NCBI GenBank assembly: GCA_964565705.1
Contig: CAZMGD010000155.1
Coordinates: forward strand, 1 to 7,377
From: CAZMGD01 sp964565705
GTDB taxonomy: Bacteria > Actinomycetota > Acidimicrobiia > Acidimicrobiales > Ilumatobacteraceae
DNA: 7,377 nt
Direction of reading: 5' to 3'
The translations under genes were made by a program, and so were the position numbers. Positions 4,788-7,377 of this stretch are shown here, one piece after another (within the stretch, counting starts at the first letter, position 1; every line of letters begins with the position of its first letter). The notes under the pieces are model-generated. The model saw only the letters and a program-made list of their open reading frames with translations. It did not search any database and was not told the origin of the DNA.

Positions 4788-4839
4788 TCGTCCACCAAGT
4801 CTCCCCACCAACGAGCACACCCAGGAGAACACCCAAGCA
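4788..4839 (+). promoter_or_regulatory. G-poor atpE leader with Shine-Dalgarno AGGAG
   Basis: The 52 nt between atpB and atpE are dominated by C and A, with only 8 G, so little secondary structure can form. AGGAG at 4823-4827 is 12 nt before the atpE ATG, longer than typical spacing. An unstructured leader could support the high output needed for the multicopy c subunit, as known for E. coli atpE; that parallel is an inference. Confidence 0.45.
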
Positions 4840-5112
4840 ATGGAAGCTTTCTCGCACCTGGTCGCCACGACCGGCCTGAACGCCGACGACGCCAAGGCCG
4901 CGTCGGCTGCCAGCTCGGCCGGCTTCGCCTACGGCCTCGCGGCCATCGGCCCCGGCATCGGCATCGGCTACATCGTCGGCAAGTCCGTCGAGGCCATGGC
5001 CCGTCAGCCCGAGGCTGCCGGCATGGTCCGCACCACGATGTTCCTCGGCATCGCGTTCACCGAGGCGCTCGCGCTCATCGGCTTCGTGGTGTTCATCCTC
5101 ATCGGCCTCTGA
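4840..5112 (+). CDS. atpE: F1Fo-ATP synthase subunit c
   Basis: Proteolipid of the rotating c ring (90 aa, hairpin of two helices). Helix 1 (about 28-50) has the glycine-rich packing motif GPGIGIGYIVG (37-47). The polar loop ARQPEA (54-59) contacts gamma/epsilon. Helix 2 (about 65-88) carries the ion-binding carboxylate Glu75 in AFTEALALIGF. The sodium-type ligands are absent: Ile42 stands where sodium c subunits have Gln, and Ala76 follows the Glu where they have Ser or Thr. A proton-driven ring is therefore expected. The first 25 residues form a hydrophilic, Ala-rich extension before helix 1. The gene sits alone between two spacers of 52 nt each, unlike the overlapping genes that follow. 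Confidence 0.97.
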   Translation: MEAFSHLVATTGLNADDAKAASAASSAGFAYGLAAIGPGIGIGYIVGKSVEAMARQPEAAGMVRTTMFLGIAFTEALALIGFVVFILIGL

Positions 5113-5153
5113 GCCGATCGCGACACCTCTTGCCCCGTTCATCCACGCCTTCC

Positions 5154-5159
5154 AAGGAG
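5154..5159 (+). promoter_or_regulatory. Shine-Dalgarno fixing the GTG start of the b'-like gene
   Basis: AAGGAG ends 5 nt before the GTG at 5165, with the same sequence and spacing as at atpB. It argues that the long N-terminal extension of the b'-like protein is translated, rather than the protein beginning at in-frame TTG or GTG codons near 5201-5209. Confidence 0.75.
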
Positions 5160-5164
5160 CTGAC

Positions 5165-5812
5165 GTGCTGACAGCCGTCGTCACCCAGTCGGGTGGCTCG
5201 TTGTCGGTGAGGCTCGCCACCGCACCTCCGACCACAGAGGTCGAAGCGGAGACGACTGCCGCCACCGACGAGCACGCGACCGAAACCGACGCCCACACCG
5301 AGACCGCCGTCGACGAGGGCCCGAGCCCCATCGCGCCGGAGCTCAAGGAGCTGGCGTGGGGCGCGGGAGCGTTCATCGTGCTCGCCCTGGTGATCCGATA
5401 TGTGGCCTTCCCCAAGCTGCGCAAGGGGATGACCGCTCGGTACGACTCGATCCGCAAGGGCTTCGAGGATGCTGACACCCTCCGCGCTGACGCCAAGGGC
5501 GAGGTGGCCCGCTACGAGCAGGCGCTCGCCGCGGTGAAGGCCGAGGCCGCGCTCAAGGTCGAGGCCGCTCGCCAGCAGCTCGAGGCCGAGCGCCAGGATC
5601 GCATCGCGGTGGTGAACGCCGGCATCGCCGAGCGTCGCGCTGCCGCGGCCGCCCAGGCCGACGCCGCCCGCCAGGCCGCTGCCGGTCAGGTCAACGCCGC
5701 GGTCGGGTCGGTCGCCGCTCACGCGGTCGAGCTCGCCACCGGAAAGCGCCCGAGCGCCGCCGCCGTGACCGAGGCGGTCGACGCCGTGACCGCCGTCGGG
5801 GTGACGCGATGA
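5165..5812 (+). CDS. atpF: F1Fo-ATP synthase b-type subunit, b'-like, with acidic N-terminal extension
   Basis: Peripheral-stalk subunit (215 aa). One transmembrane helix (about 63-82) is followed by the basic FPKLRKGM (82-89) and a long Ala/Glu/Arg-rich coiled coil (about 95-175). It ends with a C-terminal region (AVGSVAAHAVELATGKRPS, 179-197) matching the delta-binding end of b subunits. The YEQALAAVKAEA pattern (117-128) and position directly after atpE and before a second b gene resemble b' (atpG/atpX) of cyanobacteria and phototrophic proteobacteria. Unusual is a Thr/Glu/Asp-rich segment at residues 22-52, before the membrane helix and thus predicted to be outside; typical b subunits have only a short N-terminus. 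The stop overlaps the next start (ATGA). Whether the stalk is a bb' heterodimer is inferred from the gene pair. Confidence 0.88.
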   Translation: MLTAVVTQSGGSLSVRLATAPPTTEVEAETTAATDEHATETDAHTETAVDEGPSPIAPELKELAWGAGAFIVLALVIRYVAFPKLRKGMTARYDSIRKGFEDADTLRADAKGEVARYEQALAAVKAEAALKVEAARQQLEAERQDRIAVVNAGIAERRAAAAAQADAARQAAAGQVNAAVGSVAAHAVELATGKRPSAAAVTEAVDAVTAVGVTR

Positions 5813-6378
5813 ACCTGACGATGCTCGCCACCCGGCTGGTGCTCGCCGCCGAAGACAGCGGCCATCACGAGCCCGAGACCCATTCGCCGATCTGGCCCGA
5901 ATCCGCCGAGATGATCTACGGCGGCATCGCCTTCGTCGTGGTGATGCTGTTGTTCTGGAAGCTGGGCGTGTTCCGGATGGCCGGCCAGGCGCTGAAGAAT
6001 CGCACGGCCAAGGTGCAGAAGGAGCTCGACGACTCCGCCGCCGCCCGCAACGCGGCACAGGGCGAGGCGTCGCAGATCCGCCAGGCAGCCGGCGACATCG
6101 AGAGCGAGCGGGCCCGCCTGCTCGCTGAAGCCGATGCCGACGCGGTGGCACTGCTCGCCGACGGACGGGCCCGCCTCGAGACCGAGGTGGCCGATCTCGA
6201 GGCTCGCGCCGTGGCCGACATCGCCGCGGCCGCCGGTCGTGGCAGCGACGAGTTGCACGCCGAGATCGCCCGCCTCTCCGCAGCGGCCTCGGAACGCCTC
6301 GTCGCATCGGTGCTCGACGACGCCGCGCAGAACGAGCTGATCGAGGCGTTCATCGCCAAGGTAGGTGCATCCTCATGA
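5809..6378 (+). CDS. atpF: F1Fo-ATP synthase subunit b (second b-type gene)
   Basis: Second peripheral-stalk subunit (189 aa). A short N-terminus with hydrophobic LTMLATRLVLAAED (3-16) and HSPIWPESAE (25-34) precedes one membrane helix (about 36-55). A heptad-like, Ala/Glu/Arg-rich coiled coil follows (about 62-165), then the C-terminal region ERLVASVLDDAAQNELIEAFIAKV (162-185), which is the form usual in canonical b subunits that bind delta. Both ends overlap neighbours by ATGA (b' stop/b start and b stop/delta start), indicating translational coupling and matched output of the stalk proteins. Delta is a separate gene here, unlike the b-delta fusion of mycobacteria. Confidence 0.92.
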   Translation: MNLTMLATRLVLAAEDSGHHEPETHSPIWPESAEMIYGGIAFVVVMLLFWKLGVFRMAGQALKNRTAKVQKELDDSAAARNAAQGEASQIRQAAGDIESERARLLAEADADAVALLADGRARLETEVADLEARAVADIAAAAGRGSDELHAEIARLSAAASERLVASVLDDAAQNELIEAFIAKVGASS

Positions 6379-6908
6379 CTGATCTCGACGACCGCATCGA
6401 CGGGTACGCACGCGGCCTGTTCGAGCTGGCCCGGGCGGAGGGCACCCTCGACGAGGTCGAGGACGAGCTGTTCCGCTTCGCCCGCTCCTACGAGTCGAGC
6501 GATCAGCTGCGCAACGCCCTCACCGACGACCTCGTGCCGGCATCGCGCCGCCAGTCGATCGTCGAGGATCTCCTCGGCGGCAAGGCGACGGCGACCACGA
6601 CGCAGCTCGTCAGCCTCGTCGTCGGTTCGGGTCGCGGCACCGATCTGCCGGCGATCATCGACCGCCTGGTGCAGCGCGCGTCCAGCGCCAAGAACCTCGA
6701 GGTCGCCGAGGTCCGCTCGGCCGTGCCGCTCAGCCAGGACCAGCAAGACCGCCTGAAGGCTGCGCTCGCCAACGCGACCGGCAAGCAGCTCAACGTCAAG
6801 GTGATCGTCGATCCCTCCGTGCTCGGGGGGTTGGTGGCCACCGTCGGCGACACCGTGATCGACGGCAGCGTCCGCGCCCGTCTCGACCAACTGAAGTCCC
6901 GGCTCTGA
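6375..6908 (+). CDS. atpH: F1Fo-ATP synthase subunit delta
   Basis: OSCP/delta family protein (177 aa, usual length) that caps the alpha3beta3 head and attaches it to the b stalk. The N-terminal helical domain starts with DGYARGLFELA (9-19), the family's normal opening. The C-terminal signature VDPSVLGGLVATVGDTVIDG (145-164) followed by SVRARLDQLKSRL (165-177) is the delta hallmark. ATG at 6375 overlaps the b stop (ATGA). It is a stand-alone delta, without a fused b domain. The stop is 21 nt before atpA. Confidence 0.96.
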   Translation: MTDLDDRIDGYARGLFELARAEGTLDEVEDELFRFARSYESSDQLRNALTDDLVPASRRQSIVEDLLGGKATATTTQLVSLVVGSGRGTDLPAIIDRLVQRASSAKNLEVAEVRSAVPLSQDQQDRLKAALANATGKQLNVKVIVDPSVLGGLVATVGDTVIDGSVRARLDQLKSRL

Positions 6909-6916
6909 GGCCAAGA

Positions 6917-6922
6917 AAAGGA
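6917..6922 (+). promoter_or_regulatory. Shine-Dalgarno of atpA
   Basis: AAAGGA ends 7 nt before the ATG at 6930, supporting that start and the short (21-nt) atpH-atpA spacer. No promoter or terminator fits in this spacer, so atpA is part of the same transcript. Confidence 0.7.
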
Positions 6923-6929
6923 CACTCGC

Positions 6930-7377
6930 ATGGCTGAACTCACACTCTCCGCTGCCGACATCGCGGCAGCGATCAGCAAGAACCTCGACGACTTCGAGCC
7001 GTCCGTCGAGGCCCGTACCGTCGGGCGGATCCTCGACGTCGGCGACGGCATCGCCCACATCTCCGGACTGCCTGACTGCGCCGTGAACGAGCTGCTCGAG
7101 TTCGAGAACGGGGCGATCGGCCTCGCCCTCAACCTCGACGAGACCTCGATCGGCGCCGTGGTGCTCGGCGACGTCGACGAGATCGAGGAAGGCCAGACCG
7201 CCAAGGCGACCGGCCGGATCTTGTCGGTGCCCGTCGGCGACGGCGTGCTCGGCCGCGTGGTCAACGCCCTCGGCGAACCGATCGACGGCCGCGGCGACCT
7301 CGCCGGCGTCCAGCAGCGGCGGATGGAGATCCAGGCGCCGGGCATCATGGGCCGCAAGCCCGTGCACGAGCCGCTGC
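6930..7377 (+). CDS. atpA: F1Fo-ATP synthase subunit alpha, N-terminal part (cut by window edge)
   Basis: Non-catalytic nucleotide-binding subunit of the F1 head. Only the first 149 of roughly 500-550 residues are inside the window, and the frame is open at the right edge. Seen are the N-terminal delta-contacting helix (about 7-18) and the beta-barrel with TVGRILDVGDGIAHISGL (30-47) and NLDETSIGAVVLGD (68-81). The start of the nucleotide-binding domain follows, with VLGRVVNALGEPIDGRG (106-122) and APGIMGRKPVHEPL (136-149). The Walker A motif would lie about 20 residues past the edge. Subunit beta is excluded because these motifs, including the GIMGRKPVHEPL stretch, are alpha-type. The gene follows atpH in the standard operon order. 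Confidence 0.96.
   Translation, partial: MAELTLSAADIAAAISKNLDDFEPSVEARTVGRILDVGDGIAHISGLPDCAVNELLEFENGAIGLALNLDETSIGAVVLGDVDEIEEGQTAKATGRILSVPVGDGVLGRVVNALGEPIDGRGDLAGVQQRRMEIQAPGIMGRKPVHEPL

Noticed and set aside
3462..4895. 477-codon minus-strand open frame opposite atpI/atpB
   Set aside because: Charged, repetitive composition from antisense GC bias, no recognisable domain, and fully covered by conserved ATP synthase genes.
4840..5112. Sodium-translocating c subunit
   Set aside because: The Gln and Ser/Thr ligands of sodium-type c subunits are replaced by Ile42 and Ala76, so a proton-binding site is expected.
5099..6307. 402-codon minus-strand open frame opposite the b-type genes
   Set aside because: Antisense shadow of the coiled-coil coding regions; starts and ends bear no relation to regulatory signals.
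5916..7367. 483-codon minus-strand open frame opposite b, delta and alpha genes
   Set aside because: Antisense shadow spanning three conserved plus-strand genes; no domain recognised.
1..7377. CRISPR arrays, tRNA/rRNA genes, insertion sequences or phage genes
   Set aside because: None seen by eye: no spaced direct repeats, no tRNA-like cloverleaf, no transposase or integrase motifs in any real frame.

Overview
The window is GC-rich (by eye about two thirds G+C) with heavy GTG/ATG start use and strongly G/C-ending codons. Gene content and protein features point to a high-GC actinobacterium. The rpiB / wecA-type transferase / atp order, the Glu-type RpiB and separate b and delta subunits suggest a lineage outside the mycobacteria, perhaps Acidimicrobiia; that placement is an inference. 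There is no sign of phage, transposon or CRISPR material. Most of the window is conserved housekeeping sequence, and I do not see a new multi-gene system. The unusual points are local: an inserted two-gene cassette, gene-end overlap, promoter architecture and the peripheral-stalk genes.

Layout. 1-88 is the edge of an upstream region with no gene I can name. 89-544 is rpiB (ribose-5-phosphate isomerase B). 597-1910 is a WecA/TagO-like polyprenyl-phosphate sugar-1-phosphate transferase whose C-terminal tail runs 99 bp into the 3' end of a convergent gene. That convergent gene (1812-2600, minus) is an XRE-family regulator with an MmyB-type C-terminal domain. It is divergent from a 124-residue SnoaL/NTF2-like protein (2688-3062). 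A strong GC-rich hairpin follows the SnoaL-like gene. Next comes a promoter candidate with an inverted repeat across its -10 box, and a leader of about 145 nt.

From 3307 to the right edge lies the F1Fo-ATP synthase operon, all on the plus strand: atpZ-like, atpI-like, atpB (a), atpE (c), a b'-like b subunit, a second b subunit, atpH (delta) and the first 149 residues of atpA (alpha). Four junctions are very tight: GTGA or ATGA stop/start overlaps at atpZ/atpI, b'/b and b/delta, and a Shine-Dalgarno overlapping the stop at atpI/atpB. This implies one transcript and translational coupling. Together the encoded proteins make the membrane Fo motor (a, c ring), its assembly helpers (AtpZ/AtpI), the peripheral stalk (b'/b/delta) and the start of the catalytic head. 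The gamma, beta and epsilon genes are expected beyond the right edge.

Two expression styles coexist. The stand-alone genes (rpiB, the WecA-like gene, the XRE gene) lack a convincing Shine-Dalgarno but have a TANNNT box 7-9 nt before the start codon, as expected of leaderless transcripts. Most atp genes have recognisable Shine-Dalgarno sequences and sit in a polycistronic unit.
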